DNA of 64,000 nucleotides, taken from contig CAMIOS010000013.1 of the NCBI GenBank assembly GCA_946222995.1, forward strand, positions 1-64,000, in the 5' to 3' direction. A program made the position numbers and the translations under genes. Shown here one piece after another: positions 44,263-53,371 of the stretch. Position 1 is the first letter of the stretch; the number at the start of each line of letters is the position of its first letter. The notes under the pieces were generated by a model that was not told where the DNA came from, did no database searches, and saw only the letters and a list, made by a program, of their open reading frames with translations. Origin of the DNA: an uncultured Enhydrobacter sp. (lineage in GTDB: Bacteria > Pseudomonadota > Gammaproteobacteria > Pseudomonadales > Moraxellaceae).

Positions 44263-44613
44263 ATGACTTACATCCGCCAATTGCTTATGATTATTTTTGC
44301 TGTTCTTGTGTTTTTGGCATTGCAATATCAGTATTGGTTTGGCACAAATGGTCATAGTGACCTTGCTAAACTCAAAAAACAAGTCGCTGACCAAGCATAT
44401 ATCAACAGCGAACAGCAAAAAGCCAATGATGTGCTGATGGCAGATGTTAAAGACCTTAAAAATGGATTAGAAGCTGTGGAAGAACACGCTCGCTCTGATT
44501 TAGGGCTTATCAAATCGGGCGAGACATTTGTGCAAATGTCTACCGCCTCTAACGTATACGCCACAGCCGTTGCCAGTAGCGCTGCGCCTTTAAATGCTTC
44601 TGTTGCTCATTAA
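44263..44613 (+). CDS. ftsB: Cell division protein FtsB
   Basis: FtsB is a bitopic inner-membrane protein that joins FtsL and FtsQ in the divisome. The 116-residue protein has one membrane segment (about residues 6-24), then a coiled coil (about 34-75, KLKKQVADQAYINSEQQKAN) and the family HARSDLGLIKSGETFVQ segment. A roughly 20-residue Ala/Ser-rich tail is extra. GAGAG precedes the ATG at 44263. It lies 28 bases before ispD, in the standard order. Confidence 0.9.
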   Translation: MTYIRQLLMIIFAVLVFLALQYQYWFGTNGHSDLAKLKKQVADQAYINSEQQKANDVLMADVKDLKNGLEAVEEHARSDLGLIKSGETFVQMSTASNVYATAVASSAAPLNASVAH

Positions 44614-44641
44614 TTATATGAAGATGGGCTAGGGTCATTAT

Positions 44642-45403
44642 ATGTCACAAGCACTTAAAACAGTCGTGCATCCGTTAATCGTAGCGGCGGGTGTGGGTAA
44701 GCGCTTTGGTAGCGACACCCCCAAACAATATACCCGTATTCATGATAAAACGGTGCTCGAGCATAGCGTTGCCGCTTTGAGCAAAATTCCTGACTTTAGC
44801 CAATGTTATCTGGTGATATCTAAAGAAGACACTTTTGCCAAACAGCTATCATTTGCCATGCCGATTCGATGGGTAGCCGGTGGGGCAGAACGGATGCACT
44901 CGGTTTGTAATGGGGTGCAAGCAATTTGGCAAGATGTACAAGCACATAACTTACAACCACAGCGCTTAGATGACTTAGCAGCGTGCGAGCATTGGGTGTT
45001 GATTCATGATGCCGCCCGACCTTGTGTCAGACCGCAAGATATTGAGCGATTGATTGAACACACAACGCCCCATCCCCTTGGTCAAACCGCAGGTGGCTTG
45101 CTCGCTGTGCCTGTGCGAGATACAGTGAAGCAAAGCCAACATATTGACGCGCAAAACTTCTCACAAACCACCATTGATCGCAATACGCTATGGCTTGCCC
45201 AGACCCCGCAGCTATTTCCCCTGGTTGGCCTTTATCAATATCTGGCACAGGCGATGAATGAACAGATCGCTTTTACCGATGAAGCCAGTTTGTTTGAACA
45301 CTTTGGGCATATGCCGTTATTGATTGAAGGGCAACATAGCAATATCAAACTTACCTTTCCTGAAGATTTACTCATCGCCCAAGCTTTGTTAGCGTCTGAT
45401 TAA
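44642..45403 (+). CDS. ispD: 2-C-methyl-D-erythritol 4-phosphate cytidylyltransferase
   Basis: IspD makes CDP-methylerythritol in the non-mevalonate isoprenoid pathway. The 253-residue protein has the nucleotide-binding LIVAAGVGKRFGSDTPKQY (about 13-31), the VLIHDAARPCV motif, the VRDTVK segment with the catalytic Lys, the LAQTPQLFP motif and FTDEASLFE. A short insertion (about residues 95-112, VQAHNLQPQRLDDLAACEH) is longer than in E. coli. It lies 28 bases after ftsB, probably one transcript. ispF is not adjacent. Confidence 0.95.
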   Translation: MSQALKTVVHPLIVAAGVGKRFGSDTPKQYTRIHDKTVLEHSVAALSKIPDFSQCYLVISKEDTFAKQLSFAMPIRWVAGGAERMHSVCNGVQAIWQDVQAHNLQPQRLDDLAACEHWVLIHDAARPCVRPQDIERLIEHTTPHPLGQTAGGLLAVPVRDTVKQSQHIDAQNFSQTTIDRNTLWLAQTPQLFPLVGLYQYLAQAMNEQIAFTDEASLFEHFGHMPLLIEGQHSNIKLTFPEDLLIAQALLASD

Positions 45404-45536
45404 CCCCTGTCTTTAAAAACCATTGCGTAGTTTTTTATCCCAAGCTTTTAACCGCCCTTAACAAAAATATAAGTGAAATTTTGTCAGAGTATGGTATGTT
45501 AACGGCATTATAAAGCTAACCACGTTATGGTGTTAC

Positions 45537-46856
45537 GTGAACTTAATTCAAAATATTTTAATCGTGGCTCTGCTGATTGTGTTGGCAGGGTTTTTGGCGA
45601 TGTCTGAAATAGCGCTGGCAGGGGCACGAAAAATCAAGCTGAAATTGATGGCAGAAGCGGGCGATATGCGTGCAGAAAAAGTGCTATACCTGCAAGAGCA
45701 TTCAGCGGATTTTTTGGCAGCGTCACAAATTGGGCTTAATGCGATTGCCATTTTGGGCGGTATCTTGGGTGAAGGGGCATTTCGTCCGTATTTTGCCCAG
45801 ACCTTGTCGCCTTTTTATCAAGGTGAGTTGTTAGAGACAATTTCATTTGCTTTGTCGTTTACGTTTGTTACCCTGGCTTTTATTTTATTGGCAGACTTAA
45901 TACCCAAGCGTTTGGCAATGATTGCCCCAGAGCGGATTGCAGTAACGGTGATTAAACCCATTTCGTGGTTTGTGCTGTTTTGTAAGCCATTGGCATGGTT
46001 GTTAAATTGGATTTCGAATCTGATTTTTCGCATTTTTAAAATCAATACCATACGGGATGATAATATCACGTTTGATGACATCTCAGCGGTGGTGGATGCG
46101 GGCGCACAAGCAGGGGTACTACTCAAACAAGAACATCATTTTATCGAAAATGTGTTCGAGCTTGAAGAGCGAAACGTGCCATCAAGTATGACTAACCGTG
46201 AAGATGTGGTGTTTTTTACGCTGGGCGAGTCTGCTGAAAGTATCCGCCAAAAAATCGCCAATTATCCGTATTCCAAGTTTTTGGTGTGTAATGATAACAT
46301 CGATGATGTGATAGGCTATGTCGATACCAAAGATATTTTGGTAAAACTGCTCAATAACCAAACCCAGATTCAACTAAACGAAACCACAATTCGCAACGTA
46401 CTGATTATCCCCGATACCCTGACGCTATCTGAGTTATTAGACCGCTTTCGCTCTAGCAAAGAAAAATTTGCGGTGGTGATGAATGAATATGCGTTGGTGG
46501 TGGGCGTGATTACCTTATCTGACATTATGATGACAGTAATGGGTGATTGGGTTGCCCCGATTGAAGCCGATCAACAAATTATCCAGCGTGATGAAAATTC
46601 GTGGTTGATTGATGGTATTACCCCCATTGAAAACGTCAAACATGCCTTGGGGATTGAGGACTTTCCCGAATGGGATAACTATGAAACCATTGCAGGCTTT
46701 ATGATGTATAAACTTCGTAAAATCCCTCGTCCTGCCGATTTTGTGGAGTATGAAGGCTATAAGTTTGAAGTGGTGGACATTGACCATCACAAAATTGACC
46801 AATTACTGGTGACAAGACTGACCGCACAAAATCCACCCTCCCAAACGGATGAATAA
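45537..46856 (+). CDS. paeA: YtfL/PaeA-like DUF21-CBS-CorC_HlyC membrane protein
   Basis: The 439-residue protein has a DUF21 membrane domain (about 1-190, with LAGFLAMSEIALAGARKIKLKL and AASQIGLNAIAILGGILGE), a CBS pair (about 205-335, with KFLVCNDNIDDVIGYVDTKD and FAVVMNEYALVVGVITLSD) and a CorC_HlyC transporter-associated domain (about 350-430, ENSWLIDGITPIE and KFEVVDID). It closely resembles E. coli YtfL, reported as PaeA and linked to polyamine export and acid stress; the resemblance is from memory and the substrate here is inferred. The start is GTG. It ends in a strong terminator convergent with pepD. Confidence 0.85.
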   Translation: MNLIQNILIVALLIVLAGFLAMSEIALAGARKIKLKLMAEAGDMRAEKVLYLQEHSADFLAASQIGLNAIAILGGILGEGAFRPYFAQTLSPFYQGELLETISFALSFTFVTLAFILLADLIPKRLAMIAPERIAVTVIKPISWFVLFCKPLAWLLNWISNLIFRIFKINTIRDDNITFDDISAVVDAGAQAGVLLKQEHHFIENVFELEERNVPSSMTNREDVVFFTLGESAESIRQKIANYPYSKFLVCNDNIDDVIGYVDTKDILVKLLNNQTQIQLNETTIRNVLIIPDTLTLSELLDRFRSSKEKFAVVMNEYALVVGVITLSDIMMTVMGDWVAPIEADQQIIQRDENSWLIDGITPIENVKHALGIEDFPEWDNYETIAGFMMYKLRKIPRPADFVEYEGYKFEVVDIDHHKIDQLLVTRLTAQNPPSQTDE

Positions 46857-46875
46857 AAAAGTCATTTAGCAAATT

Positions 46876-46907
46876 AAAAAAAACGGTAATTAAATTACCG
46901 TTTTTTT
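46876..46907. terminator. Bidirectional terminator between paeA and pepD
   Basis: A perfect stem (AAAAACGGTAAT with ATTACCGTTTTT) with a 3-base loop has A and T tracts on both sides. Confidence 0.85.
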
Positions 46908-46914
46908 ATTCAAT

Positions 46915-48420
46915 TTAAGCCGTGGGCAGCTGTTTTAGTAATTCAAGTAACACCTGCCAGGTTTTTTCGACACTCTCAATTTCGACCCGTTCTTTAGGCG
47001 AGTGAGCCGCTCGAATATTGGGGCCAAATGAAATCATGTCTAATTTTGGGTTTTTACCGCTTAAAATACCACATTCTAACCCAGCGTGAATCACCTCTAC
47101 TTGAGGCGCTTTACCAAACACTTGCTGCATGATGGGTTTGGTGGTATTAAGTAGCCATGAATCAGTGGCAGGTTGCCAGCCAGGATAGTCATCGCTCAGC
47201 TTAAGCTCAACCCCTGCTAAACGGGCAAGGGCAGTTAAACGCTCACTAATCGCATCTTTGGGGGTTTCTGCCAATGAGCGCATTAGGCATTTGACATTCA
47301 ATTTGCCTTGCTCAAGGCTGACCACGCCCATGCTAATCGAAGACTCGACTACCCCTGCAAAGCCATCACTCATGCGTATCACCCCATTGGGAATGGTCGC
47401 CAAAACATCCAAGACTTTTTGGCTATCCGCTAGTCCAATGACTGGTTGGCTATCCGCTTCATTGACAACGTGTTCAATTTCGATTTTAAGATTAGGCTCG
47501 GCAGCGTTAAGCTCGTGAGCGATAATGGCAGTTTGCTGCTGAATCATCGGTTCAATACTTGCCAAATCACCAACCAATATTGCAGACGCATCTCGAGTAA
47601 TCACATTGCGTAACACGCCGCCGCTGAAACTGTGCAAATAAAAGGGCGACTGGGTAAAAATCGCCGACAATATCCGAGCCAACACCAAATTGGCATTGGC
47701 AAAGCCTTTATGAATATCAATACCCGAATGTCCACCGTGTAAACCGCTGACGCTTACCTTAATTGTGGATAAATTGGGATTGTTTTGTGCGGGTATGGGG
47801 TTATCGATAAGATCAAAATCTCGACTAAAGGTCGCATCCCGCCCGCCTGCACAGCCAACAAACAACGCCCCTTCATCCTCAGAATCCAAATTAATCAAAT
47901 AACGCTGGATAAGCCAATCGGCTGACAAGGCTTGTACACCGCCCATACCAATTTCTTCTTCGCTTGTGATAATCAAGGTTAAAGCTGGGTGAGCAATCGT
48001 CTCACTAAACGCCACCGCCAACGCCATCGCAAGCCCAATGCCATTATCTGCGCCCAGCGTGGTATCATCCGCCCACACCCAACCCGCTTTTATTACAGGT
48101 TTAATCGGATCAGTGGTAAAATCATGGCTTGAGGTTTTGCCTTTTTGGGCGACCATGTCATAATGTGCTTGAATGATTACAGGGGCTTTATCTGCCAAAC
48201 CTTGACTGGCAGGTTTTTGGATACGAATATTGCCTTTGGCATCCATTTCACCTATCAAGCCGAAAGCTTTACCCTCAGTTGCAACTTTTTTTAAAATAAA
48301 CTCGCCAAGCGGTTTTTCATGAAAAGTCGGATGTGGAATGCTACAAATATCGGCAAACCATTGCCAAACTGCGTTAGGCGTGAGTTGTCGGATATCATCT
48401 GGTATTACATTTTGCGTCAT
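46915..48420 (-). CDS. pepD: Aminoacyl-histidine dipeptidase (peptidase D)
   Basis: PepD is a dizinc M20C peptidase that cleaves Xaa-His and related dipeptides in the cytoplasm. The 501-residue protein has the metal-ligand segments IIQAHYDMVAQKG, DDTTLGADNGIGLAMALAV, TSEEEIGMGGVQAL and NLDSEDEGALFVGCAGGRD, and the C-terminal HAGLECGIL with a ligand His. AGAGAA precedes the ATG. It is divergent from metR and convergent with paeA. Confidence 0.95.
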   Translation of the reverse strand: MTQNVIPDDIRQLTPNAVWQWFADICSIPHPTFHEKPLGEFILKKVATEGKAFGLIGEMDAKGNIRIQKPASQGLADKAPVIIQAHYDMVAQKGKTSSHDFTTDPIKPVIKAGWVWADDTTLGADNGIGLAMALAVAFSETIAHPALTLIITSEEEIGMGGVQALSADWLIQRYLINLDSEDEGALFVGCAGGRDATFSRDFDLIDNPIPAQNNPNLSTIKVSVSGLHGGHSGIDIHKGFANANLVLARILSAIFTQSPFYLHSFSGGVLRNVITRDASAILVGDLASIEPMIQQQTAIIAHELNAAEPNLKIEIEHVVNEADSQPVIGLADSQKVLDVLATIPNGVIRMSDGFAGVVESSISMGVVSLEQGKLNVKCLMRSLAETPKDAISERLTALARLAGVELKLSDDYPGWQPATDSWLLNTTKPIMQQVFGKAPQVEVIHAGLECGILSGKNPKLDMISFGPNIRAAHSPKERVEIESVEKTWQVLLELLKQLPTA

Positions 48421-48657
48421 TGTTTTCTCTTATTTAGCGTTTAGATTAGTTAAAATATCACCGTTACCAGCCAATAGTCATAACGATACATGCTTATTTT
48501 AACATAATTAGCCTATCGACGCTGTCGCTTCGACACGCTATTGTCCCTCACTTGTGCTAAAATCAGCGTATTGGCTTTTTGGTTTATATTTTTTGATGAG
48601 TAATGATGACTGCGGTCACTTGTTTTTTGTTTTTAATAGAATAAAGTTCGGAGAATT

Positions 48658-49554
48658 ATGCTTGAAATCCGCCATTTAATCATGTTATCTAGCTTGCGAG
48701 CCGAAGGGTCACTGGCGGCGGCCGCCGATGAACTACATGTCACCGCTTCGGCAGTCTCTCATCAGCTAAAAGAAATTGAAAATTATTACAATGTGCTATT
48801 GGTCAATCGTCGGTCGCGTCCGCTTACCTTTACCCCAGCAGGCGAAGAGCTATTAAAACTGGCGGATGATATTTTGCCAAAGTTTGAACGAATAACGACC
48901 AACCTAAGACGTTTGGCCAATGGACAAACAGGGCAATTACGTTTGGCCTCTGAGTGTCACAGTTGTTTTGACTGGTTGATGCCAATACTTAATCGCTACC
49001 GTAAGCAATGGCAAGATGTGGAATTGGACTTTGCCACAGGTTTTGAACCTGAGCCACACCAAAGTTTACTTGACGAAGAAATTGATGTACTGATTACCGC
49101 TAGCCCTTTAGCGCTCAACGGCATAGATTATTTACCATTATTTGAGTATGAAAGTCGCTTGATACTCGCTCCCACACACCCCCTTGCCCAAAAAAAATCG
49201 CCCATTGAGCCGATAGACTTGCTCGACCAAACTTTAATTGCCTACCCAGTTGAGGCCAAACGCTTAGACATCCTTGCCCATTTTTTGCACCCTGCGGGTA
49301 TTGAGCCAAAAAAAATCCGTACCACAGAATTAACCGCAATGCTGATTCAATTGGTTGCAAGCGAGCGAGGCGTGGCGGCTTTACCCGATTGGGTTGTTAT
49401 CGAGTATGAAAAAAAAGGCTGGATAACATCTCGTTCATTAGGCAATGGCGTGGTCTGTCAACTGTATGCCGCCACTCGAAAACACAGTCAAGAACTCGCT
49501 TACATTCAAGGCTTTCTCACTTTATTGACCGACATGATAAAACCTAAGATCTGA
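48658..49554 (+). CDS. metR: LysR family regulator MetR
   Basis: MetR activates methionine-synthesis genes with homocysteine as co-effector in enterobacteria. The 298-residue protein has an N-terminal LysR winged helix (RHLIMLSSLRAEGSLAAAAD, then VTASAVSHQLKEIEN) and an effector domain that closely follows MetR: LRLASECHSCFDWLMPIL, DYLPLFEYESRLILAPTHPL, TLIAYPVEAKRLDILAHFLH and GVAALPDWVVIEYEKKGW. GGAG precedes the ATG. It is divergent from pepD. No metE or metH is adjacent, so its targets are elsewhere. Confidence 0.9.
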   Translation: MLEIRHLIMLSSLRAEGSLAAAADELHVTASAVSHQLKEIENYYNVLLVNRRSRPLTFTPAGEELLKLADDILPKFERITTNLRRLANGQTGQLRLASECHSCFDWLMPILNRYRKQWQDVELDFATGFEPEPHQSLLDEEIDVLITASPLALNGIDYLPLFEYESRLILAPTHPLAQKKSPIEPIDLLDQTLIAYPVEAKRLDILAHFLHPAGIEPKKIRTTELTAMLIQLVASERGVAALPDWVVIEYEKKGWITSRSLGNGVVCQLYAATRKHSQELAYIQGFLTLLTDMIKPKI

Positions 49555-49557
49555 TCA

Positions 49558-49588
49558 TAAAAAAGGCGTAATGATAAATTACGCCTTA
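49558..49588 (-). terminator. Intrinsic terminator after the DUF2382 gene
   Basis: Arms AAGGCGTAAT and ATTACGCCTT flank a short loop, and the minus strand continues into six T. The plus side lacks a T tract, so it serves the minus-strand gene. Confidence 0.75.
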
Positions 49589-49613
49589 AAGGAGTAACGC
49601 GCATTTTTAATAA

Positions 49614-50201
49614 TTATTTGGTGAAATGTGTCTCATCAAGTACTTCACTCGAAATTACTGTCGGAGTATCCAATTTAACTTCTTCAGTGACCAGTTCTTC
49701 ATGACGTAACGTGACCGGAATCGTTTGCTCATGGGTTTGAGTATGAGTCACTACTTTTACATTTTCTGCCACTTGGGTTTCGATGGCAACTTTAGCAATC
49801 TGTCGACTTAAAACAATTTCAATTGGCTTATTCTCAAAGGAAACTGCTTCACCATTGATTGTAAGCAGCGCACTAGGCTGTGTGGGCTGATCGATGACTT
49901 GAACTAAGTTATCCGTATTAACTGGTACTGGGACAGCGGTATGCTCAATTACCAAAACTTCCTGAGTCAATGTGACAGGCACATTGATGGTTTGCGTTTT
50001 GATTTGTTTAGTCAGTTTTAAATTACCAGTGATGATACGTTCTTTAACAACTTGTGGCACCTCGGCTAGTAGTTCAAGTGTATGGGAGCCATCCTTTTTT
50101 GTTGTAATAGCGGAAGGATTTAAAGATTGGGTTAAACTTGCATTTTTTTCTATTTTCTCTGTTGTTGGGGTGCTATTTTGATTATCAGTTAAATTGTTCA
50201 T
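49614..50201 (-). CDS. DUF2382 (YsnF/AvaK-like) stress-type protein
   Basis: The 195-residue protein has two DUF2382-like units: about residues 45-92 (LELLAEVPQVVKERIITGNL, then IKTQTINVPVTLTQEVLVIE) and about 125-180 (IEIVLSRQIAKVAIETQVAE, then HEQTIPVTLRHEELVTEEV). There is no signal peptide, membrane segment or Cys. DUF2382 proteins are known mainly from general-stress contexts, and their biochemical role is not known. AAGGAC precedes the ATG at 50201; an in-frame upstream start adds an unrelated hydrophobic piece. It lies downstream of a second DUF2382 gene, with a hairpin between. Confidence 0.82.
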   Translation of the reverse strand: MNNLTDNQNSTPTTEKIEKNASLTQSLNPSAITTKKDGSHTLELLAEVPQVVKERIITGNLKLTKQIKTQTINVPVTLTQEVLVIEHTAVPVPVNTDNLVQVIDQPTQPSALLTINGEAVSFENKPIEIVLSRQIAKVAIETQVAENVKVVTHTQTHEQTIPVTLRHEELVTEEVKLDTPTVISSEVLDETHFTK

Positions 50202-50250
50202 ATCTGTCCTTAAGGGGTATTTAAGCGTTTTAATTATGTTGATTGATAAC

Positions 50251-50282
50251 AAAAGAGCAGATGACACCATCTGCTCTTTTTA
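50251..50282 (-). terminator. Intrinsic terminator after the PRC-barrel gene
   Basis: A perfect stem (AAAAGAGCAGATG with CATCTGCTCTTTT) with a 4-base loop lies between the two minus-strand DUF2382 genes, so they may be separate transcripts or be linked by partial readthrough. Confidence 0.8.
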
Positions 50283-50323
50283 TTGCCAATGGTTAACCAT
50301 TAGGCATTGATCAATAACATGTA

Positions 50324-51154
50324 TTATTTGCGATTAACATCATTTACATTGGTAGTACTATTAACATTATTGGCATTCACATCAGCGCCCGCTACACGCT
50401 CAACACCATCTTTTTGTACGTCAAGCTCTTCACGGCGAACTGTTTCGTTAAATGTTTCAGTGCGTGTTTGAGCGACTTTGTCTACGTTAACTTCTTCAGT
50501 TACAAAGGTTTGTTTATTAACATTTGCACGCTCTGCTTCAAGTTGAACTTCAATGGTACGATCATCATCGCCAATGGTACGATCAGTAGGACGATTCACT
50601 GGATTACGCTCAACATGCGCTTGTTCTTCAGTCAGCTCAACATTGATTTGACGTGGTTCAGAAACGACATGTTTACCAACTTTTAATAGACCCGCTACAA
50701 TTTTATCTTTATTAACACTTAAACGTTCTTCAAGTAATTCTAACGTATTTGGTGCATTATATTCTTTGTCAGTCAATCGTACAGGTGTGGCTGCTTTATT
50801 GAACACTTCTTTATCACGAACCGTTTGTTGCTCGATGCTATAGTTATAGTTAGGATCATAAGCATCCATGGTATTAACCGTGTCACGAGTTAAGCTATCA
50901 AAATAGACTTCGTCATTTGACACGCGAGCTAAACCCGCAGGGACTAGCACCTCTTTAGCACTAAACCAGCCACCCACATCAACGATAAAATAACGAATAC
51001 GACCTGTGGTGTCATCAACCAATGCACCATTGATTTTACCAACTTTATCGCCATTGGCACCATAAGCGGTTTTACCAGTTGGGTCAAAGTAATCACTACC
51101 TAAAAGATCTGCATGAGTGTCCTGGATGTCACGTAAACGTATTAAATTTGCCAT
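50324..51154 (-). CDS. PRC-barrel and DUF2382 domain protein
   Basis: The 276-residue protein joins a PRC-barrel domain (about residues 14-88, YFDPTGKTAYGANGDKVGKI and YFIVDVGGWFSAKEVLVPAG) to DUF2382 repeats (about 137-250, LELLEERLSVNKDKIVAGLL and HVVSEPRQINVELTEEQAHV). The tail is Asn/Val-rich and disordered. This layout is common in stress-tolerant bacteria, and its function is unknown. AGGAG precedes the ATG. It has a 414-base divergent upstream region. Confidence 0.88.
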   Translation of the reverse strand: MANLIRLRDIQDTHADLLGSDYFDPTGKTAYGANGDKVGKINGALVDDTTGRIRYFIVDVGGWFSAKEVLVPAGLARVSNDEVYFDSLTRDTVNTMDAYDPNYNYSIEQQTVRDKEVFNKAATPVRLTDKEYNAPNTLELLEERLSVNKDKIVAGLLKVGKHVVSEPRQINVELTEEQAHVERNPVNRPTDRTIGDDDRTIEVQLEAERANVNKQTFVTEEVNVDKVAQTRTETFNETVRREELDVQKDGVERVAGADVNANNVNSTTNVNDVNRK

Positions 51155-51568
51155 AATAAATTCTCCTAATAGTTTGATTTTGGTATCTTAATTTATTAAA
51201 TACGATTTAATAAGGTATTTATTTTTATAAGATATATTTTTGTTTGATTAAGCTATGAGAATTTTTTTAATTCTCATTTTATTATAACTATCAATAGCTT
51301 ATTAAAACTACCGATTAATTAAGCTAACAAAAAATTTTAACTTGTTCAATCTGCTGCTTAACTTGCAAATAAGTATATGGGAATTCAAAAATTTAAAATA
51401 GTGGTGTTTAATAAAGTTTTGTTTGAGCGGTGTAATCTGCAGTTATCTTAGGTAACTTTTGCAAAATAGCGTTAATTAGCGCATCGCTGTTCACTAACAA
51501 GGTGAAAATGTGTAAAAATAGGTGACGGGCTTCACGCTTAAGCTAAAAATATTGGTAGGTAAAATTTT
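51155..51568. other. 414-base divergent intergenic region with an AT-rich hairpin
   Basis: No gene is supported. A perfect 9-bp inverted repeat (ATGAGAATT and AATTCTCAT, 51255-51277) has an all-T loop and a downstream T-rich run on the plus strand. The promoters of both divergent genes must lie here, but no convincing -35/-10 pair stands out. Confidence 0.45.
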
Positions 51569-52198
51569 ATGCAGCATCAGGGTACAGTAATGCGTTGGCT
51601 AGATGAAAAAGGGTTTGGGTTTATCCAAGTGGGTGATGACCCTTCGCGACAATTGTTTTTTCATATTAGCGACTATCAACATACTGAGCGACCTGCAATA
51701 GGTGAAGTGGTAATTTTTGAAATCGGACAAGGACGTGATACTAAACCGTGTGCTATTCATGTACGGCCGTATGCGCTGATGGCAGTCAAGCAAACTTGGC
51801 AAAAAAACCCACAGCGCCAAACGCAATTTGCAGTAAAAACCCAAGTATTAAAAACTTGGGCGATAGTTGGGACTGTGTTTATAGGGCTATTAATAATTGC
51901 CGTGATAAAATTCAAGCTACCATGGTGGATGGTGGGCTGGTATTTGGCGATAAATTTGGCGACTTTTTTGCTATATGCACATGATAAGAAGGCGGCAAAA
52001 AATAACAGTTGGCGGGTACAAGAAGCGACATTGCATAAACTGGCATTGGCAGGGGGTTGGATAGGGGCGGCATTTGCTCAGTGGCTGCTTCGTCATAAGT
52101 CAACCAAGCCAACGTTTCGTAAAAATTTTTATATAACCGTGCTAGGTAATATAATTGGGTTAATGATCGTTTGTGCAATGAAGTTTCGGCAATTCTAG
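51569..52198 (+). CDS. Cold-shock domain fused to DUF1294 membrane domain
   Basis: The 209-residue protein starts with a cold-shock (OB-fold) domain (about residues 1-70): GTVMRWLDEKGFGFIQVGDD carries the RNP1-type KGFGFI and LFFHISDY the RNP2-type motif. After a short linker come about three membrane segments (about 92-112, 116-135, 187-205) with the DUF1294 hallmark YAHDKKAAKNNSWRVQEATLHKLALAGGWIGA. This fusion is known in proteobacteria, and its role is unknown. It would tether a nucleic-acid-binding domain at the inner membrane. It converges on the DUF2157-like gene. Confidence 0.9.
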   Translation: MQHQGTVMRWLDEKGFGFIQVGDDPSRQLFFHISDYQHTERPAIGEVVIFEIGQGRDTKPCAIHVRPYALMAVKQTWQKNPQRQTQFAVKTQVLKTWAIVGTVFIGLLIIAVIKFKLPWWMVGWYLAINLATFLLYAHDKKAAKNNSWRVQEATLHKLALAGGWIGAAFAQWLLRHKSTKPTFRKNFYITVLGNIIGLMIVCAMKFRQF

Positions 52199-52206
52199 CC
52201 TTTGAT

Positions 52207-53262
52207 TTAATATTTGGTATGAAGTTTACGCAAGGTATTTTGAGTAGAGACAGGCAATAAAGCCAGCGTTTTTGAGTAAATGTTGTGCTGGTGGCGTTGC
52301 CAATAGACGCCCAAAAATATGATAGCCAAACCAATAAAGGTCATGATAAGTGGAAAAATCATACTGTCATTAAATAATTCATGAGCCAAGTAACCCATAT
52401 AGCCAAAGCAGCCCATTGCTGCAAAAATTACAAATACCCTGCGTTGCAGTAGCACCCCTATCAACATTAAGGCGATATTAATAATCGGATAAATTATCTG
52501 TAGTGCAGCCTGATCATAATAAATACCACATAACCCACCAGTAAAGGTGACAACCGCCACAATATACAACCAAAATACAAAATCTTGCCCATCACGCCTA
52601 TCTTGCCGAATATCAACCCATAAAGCTAGCGCTATTAACAAAAGACCAAAGACAACAGATATATCCAAGCGTAACTCAAAATTAAGTTCGCCACCTGTCA
52701 GCATCGGTACGATATCCATTGACAGGTACCACAACGTAACAGCGATAGGTAACATCAAAAATGCGCGTTTAAAACGCCATAACATGATTGCCCCAACCGC
52801 TAGCGTTGCCAATTCCATCATTACCCATTGCCAACTTATCCAAATATGATAGTCTTGATAGTGGGTGTCTGATTGCCAAATACCCAATGAATCTTCAATA
52901 GCAAATACTAACAATGGCACTAGACAGAGAATGAAACCCAAAGCTAAGCTATAAGGTATCCATAAGCGTTTTTGATAAAAATACCGAGCCAAACCGCTAA
53001 CAGCGATGGCATAACATAGACATATCGCAATTACTGCAGGGCTACCAAAGTTATCAAACCCAAGAGTAACAAAAAGCGACATCGTCCCAATTGCCAGTAA
53101 TCCACCAAAATAGTAGAGTAAATGAGCCATCACAAACTTGGGGCTTTGATTATCACGTAAAGTGGGTTGAACCAATGCCATAATCTTGTCAACTTGCTGT
53201 TGATCAATAATGCCCTGATTTTGCGCTTTGGTCAGGATAAGGCTTAACTCAGTTGGGGACAT
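52207..53262 (-). CDS. Multi-pass membrane protein, DUF2157-like
   Basis: The 351-residue protein has a short cytoplasmic N-terminus with a helical ILTKAQNQGIIDQQQVDKIMAL segment resembling the DUF2157 start, followed by about nine membrane segments and a short basic tail. No catalytic motif is visible. A longer frame to 53361 would almost reach the thiolase stop; I chose the ATG at 53262, preceded by AAGAGACAG. It lies 91 bases downstream of the thiolase gene on the same strand. The family assignment is tentative. Confidence 0.7.
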   Translation of the reverse strand: MSPTELSLILTKAQNQGIIDQQQVDKIMALVQPTLRDNQSPKFVMAHLLYYFGGLLAIGTMSLFVTLGFDNFGSPAVIAICLCYAIAVSGLARYFYQKRLWIPYSLALGFILCLVPLLVFAIEDSLGIWQSDTHYQDYHIWISWQWVMMELATLAVGAIMLWRFKRAFLMLPIAVTLWYLSMDIVPMLTGGELNFELRLDISVVFGLLLIALALWVDIRQDRRDGQDFVFWLYIVAVVTFTGGLCGIYYDQAALQIIYPIINIALMLIGVLLQRRVFVIFAAMGCFGYMGYLAHELFNDSMIFPLIMTFIGLAIIFLGVYWQRHQHNIYSKTLALLPVSTQNTLRKLHTKY

Positions 53263-53343
53263 GTCTGTCTCTTTAGCGTTAAAGAAAGTTGGCAACAAAA
53301 AAGGTGAATCACGGATGTGTAATTCACCTAATAAATTACCTAA

Positions 53344-53371
53344 CTTGAATTGATTAGTCAATCAATTCAAG
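53344..53371 (-). repeat. Perfect inverted repeat across the thiolase stop codon
   Basis: Arms CTTGAATTGATT and AATCAATTCAAG (12 bp, no mismatch) flank a 4-base loop. The stop codon of the thiolase gene lies within it. No T tract follows on either strand, so it is not a standard terminator. Confidence 0.6.
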
